This document shows, piece by piece, positions 20,545 through 20,573 of a stretch of 20,573 nucleotides of DNA. Each line of letters opens with the position of its first letter. Within the stretch, counting starts at the first letter, position 1. Source of the DNA: a virus. The notes under the pieces were generated by a model, which saw nothing but the letters and a program-made list of their open reading frames with translations, did not search any database and was not told the DNA's origin. The stretch is from IMG/VR virus record IMGVR_UViG_3300032240_001881, positions 1 to 20,573 of that record; one strand, written 5' to 3'. A program made the position numbers and the translations under genes.

Positions 20545-20573
20545 TTATAGATCTGGCAGTTCATCATAGGCCA
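20545..20573 (-). CDS. 3' end of an unidentified gene (partial)
   Basis: The minus strand at the right edge reads a frame ending AYDELPDL and TAA at 20545-20547. An acidic C-terminal tail just upstream of glutaredoxin would fit a ribonucleotide reductase small subunit, but eight residues cannot prove it. Confidence 0.45.

Overview
The window looks like part of the genome of a large tailed bacteriophage of the T4-like (myovirus-type) kind, infecting a Gram-negative, probably aquatic, bacterium. The evidence is a Gly-rich tail-fibre adhesin, an M15-peptidase virion protein, compact minus-strand operons with 1-14 nt overlaps, T4-type late promoter boxes (TATAAATA), a homing endonuclease, and auxiliary genes typical of large phages (glutaredoxin, Dam-type methylase, ribosomal protein bS21, ClpX). 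The host is inferred to be a betaproteobacterium. The porin resembles betaproteobacterial porins, and the tmRNA has the two-piece (permuted) form known from alphaproteobacteria, cyanobacteria and some betaproteobacteria. No phage hallmark such as a capsid or terminase gene lies in the window, so the phage assignment rests on gene content and layout.

Layout. (1) 1-5353, minus strand: a consensus sigma70 promoter at 5325-5353 drives three small hypothetical genes, a membrane/coiled-coil/zinc-ribbon protein, another hypothetical, clpX and the bS21 gene. A DNA adenine methylase follows with its own perfect sigma70 promoter and apparently no leader. Another perfect sigma70 promoter faces out of the left edge. 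(2) 5369-7616: the only plus-strand genes form a three-gene overlapping operon: sugar-phosphate-type nucleotidyltransferase, cupin and RuBisCO-like protein. It is closed by a bidirectional terminator. (3) 7608-9868, minus: an acidic reading frame lacking a start codon, a secreted Ala/Lys/Pro-rich protein, an outer-membrane porin under a T4-type late promoter, and a rubrerythrin split into two genes (ferritin-like plus rubredoxin). (4) 9917-11091, minus: a permuted tmRNA (ssrA) gene encoding the tag ANDSLYSLAA, a GIY-YIG homing endonuclease directly upstream, and an unexplained structured non-coding element. (5) 11100-20573, minus: a secreted glycine-zipper protein, an FkbM-type methyltransferase, a membrane coiled-coil protein, two large secreted low-complexity proteins (Gln-rich and Asn-repeat), the tail-fibre adhesin, the M15 peptidase protein, an Sm-like small protein, a virion-type hypothetical, glutaredoxin, and the 3' end of one more gene.

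How the genes may work together. The tmRNA, the ClpX (with intact SsrA-tag-contacting loops) and bS21 together suggest a phage-encoded translation-quality-control set: replace a ribosomal protein, rescue stalled ribosomes, and degrade the tagged products. The nucleotidyltransferase/cupin/RuBisCO-like operon is a separate metabolic cassette. The RuBisCO-like protein keeps the metal-binding lysine/acid triad but has lost residues needed for carboxylation, so it probably acts as an enolase, isomerase or decarboxylase on a sugar- or thio-sugar phosphate. Several Sec-exported proteins (porin, Ala/Lys-rich, glycine-zipper, Gln-rich, Asn-repeat) suggest remodelling of the host envelope or surface.
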